Part shown: one piece after another, positions 1 through 10,264 of the stretch
Position numbering within the stretch: the first letter of the stretch is position 1
How the letters are laid out: every line of letters begins with the position of its first letter
The notes under the pieces: generated by a model
Seen by the model: only the letters and a program-made list of their open reading frames with translations
Told to the model about the DNA's origin: nothing
Databases searched by the model: none
Made by a program: the position numbers and the translations under genes
NCBI GenBank assembly: GCA_012032975.1
Contig: JAAUPU010000008.1
Location: 1-14,872 of the forward strand
Length of the DNA: 14,872 nt
DNA from: Caldilineaceae bacterium
GTDB lineage: Bacteria; Chloroflexota; Anaerolineae; Caldilineales; Caldilineaceae
Direction: 5' to 3'

Positions 1-3000
1 AGCGCCACACCGCCAGTTACGACATCGATTACCTCCACCGCGCCGGGAATCACGTCGGAAATGACCACGTTTTGGGCAACGCTCGGCCCGTTGTTGGTGA
101 AGACCAGCGTGTAGGTGATGGTGTCGCCTGGCTGTGCCTGGTCGGTCGACACGCTCTTGGCAATCGCGACATCGGAGTCTGCCGCGAATTCGGATTCATA
201 GGCGCCGATGTCGCAAAATGCACTGATCGCGTTCGGGCGTGTCGCGCCGCGCTGATCGGTGGGGGGTGCATCGACGCAGGAACCGGCGTCGATGGCCGGG
301 CTGCCCGCGAGCAACGCGTGGGTCTCGGTCTCGCCGCCGTTGTCGGCCAGCGACGCCAGCTTTGCATCGATCGGCTCTGCCAGCGTGCCCACCTGGTCGC
401 CGCCAACGCCATCGACCAATCCGCTGCTGCCGTCGCCGATGCCGATCAGGTTGTAGCCATTGCTGGTGAAGTCGCCAGACACGTCCGGTTGTTCGGTGAT
501 GGGCGTCGTGTCGATGTTGTCAGCAATGATCGCGTTATAGAGGAAGACCGCGCCTTCGTCGTTGGCCACACCGCCGCCGTCGCCGTCAGCACTGTTTTCG
601 GTCACGGTCGTGTGATAGAGATAGGTCGTCTCGCCGTAGAAGCCACTCTCCAGTACGCCGCCGCCGTCTGCGTCCGCCTGGTTGCCGCTGATGGTGCTGT
701 TGGTGGCTGTGAAGGTGCCGCTGTTAAAGATACCGCCGCCCGAAAGGGCCGCGTTCTCCACGACGGTGCTCCCCTGCAAATAGAGGCTCGCGTCACTCCA
801 GACACCGCCGCCGGTTGCCGGCGACGGCAGTATTGCTGAAGATCGTGCTGTTCTGATGGTGAGATCGCCATCGATCAGGCAGATGCCGCCGCCGTCAAAT
901 TCAGCAAGATTGTCGAAGAGCAGTGCGCCGCGTAGCGTGGAACTTTCGCCGCCGCTTTCAAGCGCGCCGCCGTAGGAAGTCGCATAGTTTCCGATCAGGA
1001 TCACATTGCTTGCATCCAGCGAGTCGTTGGTAGAAAAACCGCCGCCGACGCTGGCCGTGTTGGAAATGAACGTGGTCCCCGTGATGAAGAGGACGCCCCC
1101 GTCTCCACTGCCCGAGTATAGACCACCGCCCGAACTGGCGGCTTCGTTCTCATTAAAAGAGCCGCCAACGACCATCACATCTGTGTAACCCCCAGATGCC
1201 GCCACCATCGCCGCCACCTTCACCGCCGGTTGCTTCGTTGGAAAGGAAGGTTGTGGCGGTGACTGCGACCGAAGAATCGGCATAGAGGCCGCCACCGTCG
1301 AAGCCCGTGTTTGCTTGGAAAGCGCTATTGACCACCGACGATGGATCGTTTAGATAGACGCCGCCGCCCTCAGATTCTGCCGTGTTGGAGACGAAGACCG
1401 TGTCGGTGATGACGGCGCCGCTGTCTGCATAGAGGCCACCGCCCGAGCCATCGGCATAGTTGAGCTGGAAGAGGCTGCCGCTCACCGTGGCAAGTGCGCC
1501 CGCAAATGCGCCGCCAGCGTTGCCATAGGCCATGTTGCCGATGAACTCAGTGTCTTCGATGGCGAGCGTCGACTCGGCATAAATGCCACCGCCGGTTAGG
1601 GCGCCGGACGCGATGTTGTCGCGCAAGTGGCTGTCGCGCAGGATGGTTACCCCTGCCACCCGTGCGCCGCCGCCAATGCCGGCAGTGTTGGTCAGGAACG
1701 TGGTGTTGGTCATGGTCGCTGCCGCGGAGCCATACAGGCCGCCGCCGCTGCTGGTCGCTTCGTTCAACTCGAAGAGGCTCTCCTCAATCGTGGCCGCATC
1801 CACTGCAAACGCGCCGCCGCCCTCATCAGACTCATTGCCGACGAACTGCGTGTTCTCCACGGTGAGCGCCATGCCGGCATAGAGACCGCCACCGGCAAAA
1901 GTGGCCGAGTTGGATTGAAAGACGCTGTTGCGCACGGTCAGAGCGTCCTCGACCATGAGGCCGCCGCCGTAGCTTGCGTTCACGTTTTCGACGAAGTGAG
2001 AGTTTTCCACCCAAGTCGGTTCGATCACATACGCGCCGCTGCCAAAACCGCTCGACTCGTTCGCGATGAACGTCGTACCCGAAATGGTGGTGGACTCATT
2101 GGAAAAGAGGCCGCCGCCGTCCGTACCTGCGGTGTTGGACATCAACAAACTGTTTGTCACCGTCAGGCCCTCGGTGACATAGAGGCCGCCGCCTCGGGTC
2201 GCGGCTTCGTTCTCCACGATCTGAGAATTTTCTATTATTACATTGCTCGCAGAGCGCAGGCCTCCGCCATGGCGTGCGGCGGTGTTGTTCTGCAGCGCGA
2301 CATTGTCCAGCGCCAGGCCGCCGTGGGCAAAAATTGCGCCGCCATCCATATCGAGGCTATCAAAGCCGTCGACGCAGCCATTTTGGACGGTCATGTCGTT
2401 TAAGGTCAGAAAGGCGTCTGCCGCCACGTGGAAGAGACGGAATTCAGGTTCCTCCACGCCAGGGCAGGAATAGGACGAGGAGCGTTCGACCGTCGCGCCG
2501 TTGCCCGTAATGGTCAGCGTGTCGGTGATCGACGGCAAGCCGTTTTCGCCGTCGGTGTAGTCAACGGTGTACTCCAGTTCGTAGAGCGCGTCGGCGGTCA
2601 ACGTGATGCCGGTGATCGAGGGCGTGGCATTGGCCAGCAGGATCGCTTCCACCAGAGTACAGTGAACGTTCGAGCAGTCTCCATCATCGTCGGAGTCGTA
2701 GGCATTGGCCCAGAGCACAGGACCCGTCTGCACCGCATCACCGACGCCAAAGAGCGTCAGGTGGTCGAGGACGGCAACGATGACATTGTTCGTCGTGTCC
2801 AGCGAACAACCCGCACAGGGAAGCACCGGTACCCACACTGCGCCGTCGTGATAGTAGAGGTTGAGGAGAGATTCGTTGCTCAATCCAGCGGCTTGCCACG
2901 CGGCATCGGTATAGTGGAGGGTCAGCGTGAAGGGTTTCGAGAAGCTGTCCACGTCGCCGTCGCATCGGCCGCAGAGATATCGAAGGCCTTCCCTGCCAGC

Positions 3001-4174
3001 ACGAAATTGGCCGTGGCCGGCGGCGCGGAGGCAAATCGCGTGTAGGAAAGCGTGGTGCTGTTGGCGACCGCGCCGGGAGGAAACTCAATGCTGACCGTGC
3101 CATCTGCACTGGTGAGCAAGCCCCCGGTCAGTGGATCGATGGTGGCAATGGTTGTGTAGTCACCGCTGACGTCTGAAAGCGCGAAGATAAAGGTGTTCGG
3201 TGTGCCCAATGTGGGGCCGTCCTCTGTATTGGGCTGGCCGAGCGAATAGGCCTCCGCGCCGACGATTGCCAGCGCATCCAGGGCCGCTTGCTCGCTGGCT
3301 GCCGCGCCATAATAGAGGCTGAAGCGTCGCGTCTCGTCGGGAGCCAGGACGCCAAAGTCCAGATCGAAGAGAGCGCCGTGGTCCTCTGGACCCGAGTCTA
3401 CGAACGACCCTGCCGCCGAGATAAGAGTGCCTTCGGCAAGTGGATCGGCGCTGGCAAAGCCATTGTCGCTGGTGTAGGCAATGACCGTTGCATTGCCGGC
3501 ATCAATGGTAACGAACTCGTGGAATGCCGTTGGCTCGACATCCCAGTCCATGACGCGCCGGTAGAGCAGATTGGTGGGTGCGCTGGAAATATTGGTGATG
3601 GCCACATCCACCTGATACAAAGCTGAGGTAGCGGACGGCTTAAAGTCGTGGGTGATGCTGAAGGTGTCGCCCATCTGGACCTGCGATGTGGCGGTTGTGG
3701 CGGTCGAACTAAAACCAAGTACGGTCAGATTGTCGATGCCGTCCTCTTCGCTTGCATAGCCGCTCGATTCGGTCAATGCATCTGCTACGCCCCACCCTTC
3801 ACAGTCACAGCCAACAGCGAGAGATTCATTCTCCGTGGCCAAGAACTCCAGGCCAACCCTGTCGTAGATAAGATGTCCTTGGGGATTTACGCCAAGAGCT
3901 ACCGAGCCGTTGCTGATCACTGCCCCTGCTACCGACGCTGCGGAAAACTCTTCCGCGGAAAACCTTCCGCAGCAAAGGCACGTGTCGCCGGGCCTTCCAC
4001 AATTATCTCTTCCAGCGCCTCCTGGTTACGACCGGATTGAGCGTGGGCGGCAGGCGCGGAGTACCAATTCCAGAGCAGAAAGGAAACCAACAAAACCGGC
4101 AAAAGGCGCCGGCTACGGCTACGTTGAACGCTTGCGGGCGGCGCCAGAAACCGGAGGATCGATTGATGAATCAT
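1..4174 (-). CDS. Large secreted beta-helix protein, choice-of-anchor Q and DUF11-like modules (3' end outside window, frameshifted)
   Basis: An exported, probably surface-attached or surface-exposed protein of at least about 1,390 residues; the reading frame is still open at position 1. It starts at 4174 with an N-terminal signal peptide (arginine-rich start, hydrophobic LLPVLLVSFLLW, cleavage near AHAQS). About 3990-2960 encodes a beta-sandwich-type domain (LYRRVMDWDVEPTAFHEFVTID, split by me only for reading; YYGAAASE; YSLGQPNTEDGP). About 2600-550 encodes a right-handed beta helix with many GGGLY/GGGIF and S-N-T/E-N-A turns, like polymorphic outer-membrane and pectate-lyase-fold proteins. 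About 480-260 matches the choice-of-anchor Q pattern (GYNLIGIGDGSSG, LADNGGETETHALLAGSPAID). From about 180 a DUF11-like domain begins (GDTITYTLVFTNNGPS). Single-base indels break the frame near 3960, 2952, 1190, 852 and 813; each repair restores the repeat pattern. The Shine-Dalgarno sequence is weak (GAGAAG). Ligand and function are unknown. Confidence 0.85.
3941..3969 (-). repeat. In-gene tandem repeat with one base missing in the second copy
   Basis: On the plus strand, cggaaaactcttccg (3941-3955, 15 bases) is followed directly by cggaaaaccttccg (3956-3969, 14 bases). The copies are identical except that the second lacks one base. Restoring it gives a repeated A-E-E-F-S peptide and joins the signal-peptide frame to the downstream domain frame. 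The missing base is therefore the cause of the first frameshift in the beta-helix gene. Confidence 0.85.
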
Positions 4175-4222
4175 AGTTTCACTTCTCTCTGTCAGCAGTT
4201 GGTCGATGACCAGAATGATCGT

Positions 4223-4288
4223 ACGGTTCGGACTTGACCCTCGTGTATCGCTTGCTCCGGCAGATCAGGTCGAAAGCAACCGAACCGT
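4223..4288 (-). promoter_or_regulatory. Inverted repeat in the 5' leader of the beta-helix gene
   Basis: acggttcgg at 4223-4231 and ccgaaccgt at 4280-4288 are exact reverse complements, nine bases each, 48 bases apart. On the minus-strand transcript they would pair at the very 5' end, since the predicted start is near 4287. The pairing could stabilise the messenger or mask part of the leader. No known riboswitch was recognised. Confidence 0.4.
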
Positions 4289-4293
4289 CAAGC

Positions 4294-4322
4294 AGTATAC
4301 GTCATAAGCGGACTGCTTACAA
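4294..4322 (-). promoter_or_regulatory. Predicted sigma70-type promoter for the beta-helix gene
   Basis: On the minus strand, TTGTAA (4322-4317) is followed by a 17-base spacer and TATACT (4299-4294). The -10 matches consensus at five of six bases and the -35 at four of six. The predicted start is near 4287, giving a leader of about 113 bases before the ATG at 4174. The large exported protein is thus probably transcribed separately from the upstream transporter gene. Confidence 0.6.
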
Positions 4323-4426
4323 GCAGGCCAAGAAATTCTTCGGCACCCATCGAATTGCACAATATATTGCTCTCCACTCAAACTCGCGCGCTGTTGAATG
4401 CAGAGCTTACCACACCAATGATGCAC

Positions 4427-4450
4427 GCTAACGTTAGCCAACCGTTAACG
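4427..4450. promoter_or_regulatory. Twin palindromes, possible operator
   Basis: gctaacgttagc (4427-4438) is a perfect 12-base palindrome, followed four bases later by the 8-base palindrome cgttaacg (4443-4450). Both contain the overlapping words gttaac/taacgtta. They lie about 105 bases upstream of the beta-helix gene's predicted -35. Spacing and symmetry suit a dimeric repressor or activator site, but no regulator is identifiable here. Confidence 0.3.
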
Positions 4451-4653
4451 TTTCATAAGTGGTGACGGCCTGATGGAAGTTGCATGCAGGTGGTTGAGCG
4501 GCTCTCGTGATGCGGGGCTTTGCGAAACGAGAGAGTCGCCTGAGATCGGCATCCGGCGTTGTGGGTCGGACAAGTCTGCCGGGAATAGGGAGCTAGACAA
4601 GCTGAGCCGATGACCAAATCCCGCATTCCAAAGGAGACATAACGAGACAGGTC
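4451..4653. other. Intergenic sequence between the transporter and beta-helix genes
   Basis: I see no gene here. The only structure is a hairpin with ctctcgt at 4502-4508 and acgagag at 4527-4533 (7-base stem, 18-base loop). It has no adjacent T-run on either strand, so it is not a convincing intrinsic terminator. Confidence 0.5.
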
Positions 4654-4672
4654 AGAGCGCCTGGCGCGCTCT
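4654..4672 (-). terminator. Hairpin overlapping the transporter stop codon
   Basis: agagcgc (4654-4660) and gcgctct (4666-4672) form a 7-base stem with a 5-base loop, overlapping the TAG stop at 4673-4671. There is no downstream U-run on the minus strand. It could protect the 3' end or pause polymerase, but intrinsic termination is doubtful. Confidence 0.3.
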
Positions 4673-7600
4673 ACGACAGGACAGGTGCGGCGCTGGCAAC
4701 CTTCTGGCTTGCCTCATCGAGCCGGTCGACGAGGACGTGGATGACACCGAGTGCCAATTGTGGCGCTTCACTGAGCAGATCCAGGAAGTCTTCTCGACTG
4801 ATCTTTAGCGCAGTCATATCGGAAGCAGCGACGCAACTGGCGGTGCGTGGCTGGCTGGCCAGGATGCCCATTTCGCCATGCACGCTGCGCGCGCCCCGGT
4901 TGGCAACCCGGCCCTTGCCTTCGATCAGGATATCCACCTGGCCGTCCACCACGACGAAGAGCGAATCGCCCAAATCGCCCTGGGCAATAAACCGGTCGCC
5001 CTTGGCCAGATGCACCTCTTGGGCAGACTGCGCGACCCAGGCAAGCACGTCATCGGGAACCTGCTCAAACAGTTCGACGCTGCGCAAGAACAAAACACGC
5101 TCAATTGTGGACAACATCGCCGTATCTCCTTGAGTTAGGGTGTCCAGCCGAGCGAGCAACAGATGGTTCTGTTGGGCATCGGCCTGTTGGGGCTTGGTGA
5201 CTTCGGTCCGAAGGCGGGTGGGTGCGGCTGCATAGAGCGCCCAAAAAGCGGCATCCCGCAGAGTGGCTTCTGGTGACGACAGAGCGGCTGCAACCGCGTT
5301 CAGGAGCTCGTCGTCCGCGTCTTCGATAGAGGCATTCCCCGTAGCGTAGATCGCGCACGCCTTTGTCCACACATCCACACGGGCGCTCGACGCCGATATC
5401 AGTTCCTGAAGTCGGCTCTGCAACGGCTCGCTGTGCTGCGGAAAATCATGAGCAAAACGAGCCAGTCGCGCGGCTGGGGTTAGCTCTTGGAAGAGCGGAA
5501 ACAGCAACGACTTGTGGCGTGGTTCCAGCAGTACATCCAATATTTCCAGCGCATAGGCCCGTTTGTCCGCGGCTGGATGGACCAGGTTATCGCGTGCGCG
5601 CAGAACGGCCTGTCGGTCGTAAAGATACGAGAGCAAGTAAAAAATGCGCTGTCGCCCCCCGGCCCTGAGCGGAGGCCAACGCACGGGTCAACAGGTCGAG
5701 CCGTCCACTCTCGTCCTCTCCGCCTTGCCGCGCCACATCCAGCTCCACGGCAAGCAACCAGGCGATCTCGGCGCACTCACCGCGAAGTTGTTGATCGACC
5801 TTCGCCACCTCGCCCGAACTGGCCTCATACTCGCAGTGGCTCAAGGCGTGGTGGATTTGGGTGCGCACGCCAACATTCGGGTAATTGAGCTTTGTCTTCA
5901 ACAGATCGACAATTTGCTCGCCGCGGATCCGTCCACAAACCTGGGCAAGCCGCATCAACCGAACCCGCTGCTCATCGCCATGCACAGCGCCCGCGTTGAA
6001 CTCCAACTTGATCTCCGGCAGCGCCGAATCGCCGCCCGCGATCAGCGCCGTCGCGGCTGCACCTGCCACCTTGGGACGCCCAAGCGCCTCGATGACATGC
6101 TGCCACAGCTCGGGGCGACGCGACTTGCCGGCAGCCAGCACAGCCGCGCGCTGGACGTCGGTCTCCTCGTCCTCGCTCAAAGTCAGCAACAACTCGTCCA
6201 AATTGAGCACGCCGACGTCGCCGATCACCTGGGCAGCCAACAAGCGGTCGTCCGCTGCCGGCGATCCAGCCAGCGCTGTCACATCTGCTTGAGCCTGACG
6301 TCCAACATCAGTTTCGCCGGTCAGCAACATCCCAACCAGCGCGCCGCGCCGCACTTCGTCGGGCTGGTCATGGCTGAATGGCGCGACCAATTCGTCGGCA
6401 TCTTCAGGGTTCAACACCGCCAGAACGCGCAGAGCCGTCCCGCGCACAACGGGATTTGGCTCATCGGCAATCAGGTCGCGCAGGAGCGCACGCACAAACG
6501 GTGTCGGTCTCCCCGCGCGACTCGATGCGTTCCAGCGCGGCCGAACGCACCTCCGGCGCCGGATGCTGAAGCAGCGTTGGCAGAAGCAGCGCCAACGAAC
6601 CGTCCTCGACCGATTCGAGCAGGTGCAATGCATGGAGCGCGACGGCGGGGTTTGGATCGTTGACCGCATGTTTGACAACGGCCAAGCTGGACGAATCGTG
6701 GAGCGACAAATCTGCCTGGCTCAACTTGCGCTTGCGGAGCGCAGCCACCAATATGGCTGGGTATTCGCTGCCGGCTGCATAGGAGATCAGCAGCCAGGCA
6801 ATGGCCAGGATCAGCGCCGGATAGGCCAGTTGCACCGGGTCCAGTGCAAAAAGACTGGTGAGTACAAGCAGCCCCAAACCCGCGATGCCCGCGGCTATCG
6901 GCTCGACGATTCCGTTCACTGTGGTGATGATCTGGGCGCGATGGGCTGCAGAAAACGGTTGGTACAAAGTCTGCAAGGATGATCGGTCGACCGAGTCGCG
7001 CAGCCCTCGGTCCAGGATCTTTGTGATCGCGGTCAGCGAGAAGAGCGCAACAACCGTGCCCACTGCGACTTCGGTAAGCACCGTCAGCGTCAGCCCGACA
7101 ACGACCACGGCTGGCAGGGCGACGATGCCTGCGCGCACGCCATAGCGGGTCAAGAAAAAGCCGGAGACAAAGAGTTGGCTCAGCAGGGTGGTAAAGCCGA
7201 TGATCGCCGAGAAGATGCCGAGAAAACTCGCCAACTGCTCGTCTGTCGTAAACTGAGCCTCGGCAAGGCTAAAGAAGATGTTGTCGAGAAAGAAATAGCT
7301 GATGACCGAGACAACAACCATGCCCAGAATCATGGAAACGTAGCGATTCTGAAAAAGGCTCTCGTTCTGCCCCGGCTGTTCGCGTCGCGAGGGTTCAGTG
7401 GTCAGCACCACATCTAGCTTGTCTGCAAAAGTGCGATTGAGCATCGACAGGACCGCCATGGCGACGCCAAAGCTGAGGATCGCCACGAGGATCAAGTTGA
7501 CTGTGCCGATGGCGCCGACAAGCAGTGGAATGCTCAACCCTCCCAGGATGGACGCAACACTGTCTCCAGCGCTGATCAATCCAAAGAGCCTCTTGCCCTG

Positions 7601-8026
7601 GCGGACGTCGAAGATCTGGCCGGCCACGCCCCAAAAGACCACCACGCTGAGGATAGAGAGCGGCCAATACCAGATTGCAAAGGCCATCGAAGGCCATCGC
7701 GCACTGCTCAAAGTCAGCACCAGCCAGGCGATCACGAGGCTGACGAATAGCGCGGAGAGTGCGCCCAACAACACCTTTGCATAGCGATATCGCAGGCTTA
7801 GCCGCGCGAAGATCAGACCGGCCAGCGGCACCAGCAGGGCAAAACCAACATAGACATAGGGAAGATAGCTTGCGTCAAAGCGGGAGAGAAACAGAGCGTA
7901 GGAGGTTGTGAACGCAAAATGGCGCGGGATGCCCAGAAAAAAGGAGAATGCCAACATCATCATCACGAGCCGGCCTTCACCTGCGTGGATATTGAGCAGC
8001 GAAGAAACCCTGTTCTCTGTATTCAT
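4671..8026 (-). CDS. Nucleotide-transporter-like MFS protein fused to HEAT repeats and a cNMP-binding domain (two frameshifts)
   Basis: One polypeptide of about 1,117 residues once two indels are corrected. Residues about 15-430 form roughly 12 hydrophobic segments. FWGVAGQIFDVRQGKRLFGLI and LDRGLRDSVDRSSLQTLYQP resemble the ATP:ADP antiporter (NTT) branch of the major facilitator fold. From about 6710 to 5120 come HEAT-like helical repeats (NPNPAVALHALHLLE-type and EPNPVVRGTALRVLAVL units). The C-terminus, about 5087-4712, is a cyclic-nucleotide-binding domain with a phosphate-binding cassette GEMGILASQPRTASCVA near 4877-4825 that keeps the Glu and the Arg-Thr-Ala-Ser core. The frame breaks at a CCCC run near 6511-6514 and a CCCCCC run at 5655-5660; dropping one base at each restores continuity (AQGRGRQRIFYLLSYLYD). 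NTT-HEAT fusions are known in free-living bacteria. Nucleotide transport is inferred and the substrate is unknown. The ATG at 8026 has little Shine-Dalgarno sequence. Confidence 0.82.
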
Positions 8027-8403
8027 CGATTGACAACTCTGTTAGCTACGTTGGTCGATAAGATCGGGTTGCCCGGCAGGAGGTTCGATCGATTCTGAAG
8101 GAGCGCTCCAAAACCCGTGGCAGTGTAATTCAGAATAGTGCAAGGGGCAAAAATTCCAGACGAATCTTGCAACCCCAATCTACTGTGGATCGCAGGTCTG
8201 CGGACTCCAGGTGTGCGGTCCTCAACAGCCGCCAAACTTCCCAGCCCCGGGCTTCAATGCAAGTTGCAGGTCGCTTGTCGTGCAGAAATGGGGTGGACGA
8301 CAGAACAGGTCTGCTCGTCAGGAACATTTCCATTTGCGCTCCTCCGCGCTCCCCAATGGCGAAACAGACTCGCGGCTGTCCAACACGCGAACTCTTTGCG
8401 GAC
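8027..8403. other. Divergent intergenic region, no gene recognised
   Basis: This stretch separates the minus-strand transporter gene from the plus-strand VOC/molybdenum cofactor genes. Short open frames on both strands overlap each other and have no ribosome binding site or family resemblance. I could not identify a convincing minus-strand promoter for the transporter gene, nor a riboswitch. Confidence 0.5.
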
Positions 8404-8432
8404 TTGACAGTCATGGTAAAAAACATGATCCT
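8404..8432 (+). promoter_or_regulatory. Possible promoter with a dyad in the spacer, for the VOC-moeA-moa genes
   Basis: A consensus TTGACA (8404-8409) is followed by 17 bases and GATCCT (8427-8432), a poor -10 (three of six). The spacer contains tcatg (8411-8415) and catga (8424-8428), an inverted repeat with 8 bases between its arms. That placement would suit a repressor covering the promoter. The predicted leader is about 113 bases. No Moco riboswitch pattern was recognised in it. Confidence 0.35.
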
Positions 8433-8552
8433 ATACGTTCGGACGCTTCGTCAATGTGTGCAGCAGATCGAGGCTCAGGGCCTGCCCGCACGCTGACCAA
8501 GAGTTCAGGAGTCACGACGTGATGTCAAGCTGGAGCATGTGAAAGGACAGAG

Positions 8553-8948
8553 ATGACCCAGATTACCGGTATTGCCGAGATCGTTCTTTGGACCAGGGAT
8601 AAGCAAAAGTCTGTGGCTTTTTATCGTGACCTTCTGGGTCTGGAAGCCGTATCCCCGGACCACTTGCCAAACGTTTTCCTCAAAGTTGGCGAGGGAAAAG
8701 CGGGCGTGCCACAGATGATCGTACTGGTGCCAAAATCCGCCACGATGAACGCCAGGCCATCTGGTTATCAGTTGCACCATCTGGCCTTTGAATTGCCGGC
8801 CGAAAAGTTCGACGCACAGAAAGAGGCGTTGGAGGCAGCTGGCTTCAAACCTCGTAGCGGCAAACATCCGATCCTGGCAAGCCGCACCATGTATGTAGAC
8901 GATCCTGATGGCAACGAGGTCGAGTTCATTTGTCTGGCGCCCGAATAG
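8553..8948 (+). CDS. VOC superfamily (glyoxalase/bleomycin resistance/dioxygenase) protein
   Basis: A 131-residue protein, the usual size for a single-module VOC dimer subunit built from two beta-alpha-beta-beta-beta units. The first unit has the family signature GIAEIVLWTRDKQKSVAFYRD. The second has LHHLAFELP and ends VDDPDGNEVEFI. Candidate metal ligands are Glu9 (where many family members have His), His75 or His76, and Glu124. These proteins are soluble, often metal-dependent, and act as isomerases, dioxygenases, fosfomycin-type resistance enzymes or drug binders; the sequence does not say which. AAGGACAG precedes the ATG. The gene ends 36 bases before moeA on the same strand, so it may be co-transcribed, but no functional link to cofactor synthesis is evident. 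Confidence 0.85.
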   Translation: MTQITGIAEIVLWTRDKQKSVAFYRDLLGLEAVSPDHLPNVFLKVGEGKAGVPQMIVLVPKSATMNARPSGYQLHHLAFELPAEKFDAQKEALEAAGFKPRSGKHPILASRTMYVDDPDGNEVEFICLAPE

Positions 8949-8984
8949 TCGCGGCCCACACGATCTGCTTCAAGGGATGCTTCA

Positions 8985-10255
8985 ATGCACAGTCCAACTG
9001 AGTCGGCCTACGCGATGTTGCCAGTCCAAGAGGCGCTTGGCGTTGTACTCGCCCAGGCCCAACCACTTGCTCCTGAGCGCGTCCCCTTGGCGAAGGCGAT
9101 CGGGCTGATTCTCGCAAGCGATGTACGCGCCAGTGAACCCTTGCCGCCTTTCCCTGCATCGGTCAAGGACGGCTATGCTGTGATCGCCAGCGACGGTCCG
9201 GGTGAATATCCAGTTGCCGGTGAGGTCACCGCGGGGATGGTGGCCCACTTTACATTGCAGCCAGGCGAAGTCGCCTACATCACGACGGGCGCCCCACTTC
9301 CGCCGGGCGCCGACGCCGTGGTGATGGTGGAGGAGACGCGGCGTCTTCCTGAGCAGGATGGACAAAGATTTGTCCACATCGGCAAGCGTGTGACCGCCGG
9401 CGACGACGTGCGACCGGTGGGCGTCGACGTGGCGTCGGGTCAACAGATCTTGGCTGCGGGCGCCCGGCTGGGTTCAGCAGAGATTGGCCTGCTGGCCACA
9501 GTCGGTGCGGCAGACGTTTCCGTCTATCCTCAGCCCTCCGTGGCAGTACTGTCCACCGGTGACGAACTGGTCGAACCGGCGCAGATCCCCGGTCCCGGCC
9601 AGATCCGGGACAGCAATCGCGCCATGCTGCTCGCCGCCGTGGCTGCGGATGGTGGGCGTCCGCTCGACCTGGGTATTGCAGCCGACAGTCAGGAGCATTT
9701 GGAGTCAAGCATCCGGCGCGGTCTGGCCGAAGCAGACATCCTGCTCACCTCCGGCGGCGTCTCCATGGGCGATCTCGACCTGATTAAACCGCTCTTGGAG
9801 CATGCGGGAACGGTCCACTTCGGACGCATTCGCATGAAGCCGGGTAAGCCGCTCACCTTTGCCACTGCCCATGTCGGCGGTCGGCGAAAGCTGGTCTTTG
9901 GTCTGCCAGGCAACCCGGTTAGCAGCCTCGTGACCTATTACTTGATGGCGAGTGCCTGCCATGCGGCAAGCTGGCCGGCTGGCCGGACCCACATCTGAGC
10001 CGGGTCCAGGCCCATCTGGCCCAGTCGTTGCCCGTCGACCCGGAGCGGCCCGAGTATCATCGGGCAACTCTCCGATGGGACAGCACTTTACACCATGGCC
10101 TCGGTGGATATCTGGCCGTCAGCACGGGCAGCCAGTCGAGCAGTCGGCTGTTGAGTATGCGCAGCGCCAATGCCTTGCTTGAACTGCCTCAGGCGGAAGG
10201 CGTTTTGCAGGCTGGCGCCACTGTTTCCGCGCTGTTGATCGGCGCAGTCGAATAA
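8985..10255 (+). CDS. moeA: Molybdopterin molybdenumtransferase MoeA, gephyrin/Cnx1E-like (frameshifted near 9950-9967)
   Basis: MoeA inserts molybdate into adenylylated molybdopterin, the last general step of molybdenum cofactor synthesis. About 422 residues after repair, close to the family length. Visible motifs in order: LPPFPASVKDGYAV, TTGAPLPPGADAVVMVEE, SEIGLLATVG, VLSTGDELVE, IRDSNRAMLLA, TSGGVSMGDLDLIKPLL, HFGRIRMKPGKPLTFAT, FGLPGNPVSSLVTYYL, then domain IV with PEYHRATLRW and SSRLLSMRSANALLELP. PASVKDGYAV and the SSRL-SMRSAN block are typical of gephyrin and plant Cnx1; E. coli MoeA has NSAMDGYA at the first site. The frame is lost near 9950. Removing one base near 9950 and one C near 9967 gives YYLMAVPAMRKLAGWPDP, matching gephyrin's VPALRK. 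AAGGG lies eight bases before the ATG. moaC follows nine bases after the stop. Confidence 0.92.
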
Positions 10256-10264
10256 GGAGCCACC

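Noticed and set aside
72..839. Plus-strand open frame of 255 codons
   Set aside because: Opposite the choice-of-anchor Q and DUF11-like region, which translates cleanly on the minus strand; no family features in the plus frame.
1627..2403. Long plus-strand open frame (258 codons) opposite the beta-helix gene
   Set aside because: It is the antisense shadow of GGC/GGT-rich repeat codons; it has no ribosome site or domain, and the minus frame shows clear repeat structure.
1153..2600. Regularly recurring GCCGCCGCC-rich motif, considered as a CRISPR or tandem repeat array
   Set aside because: Spacing is irregular and the words are the codons of the GGG(L/I)Y turns of a beta helix, not repeats with unique spacers.
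4234..4431. Plus-strand frame of 65 codons in the intergenic region
   Set aside because: No ribosome site, no recognisable motif, and it overlaps the promoter and leader of the minus-strand beta-helix gene.
5644..6663. Plus-strand open frame of 339 codons opposite the HEAT region
   Set aside because: Antisense shadow; low-complexity translation, no start signals, and the minus-strand HEAT pattern is convincing.
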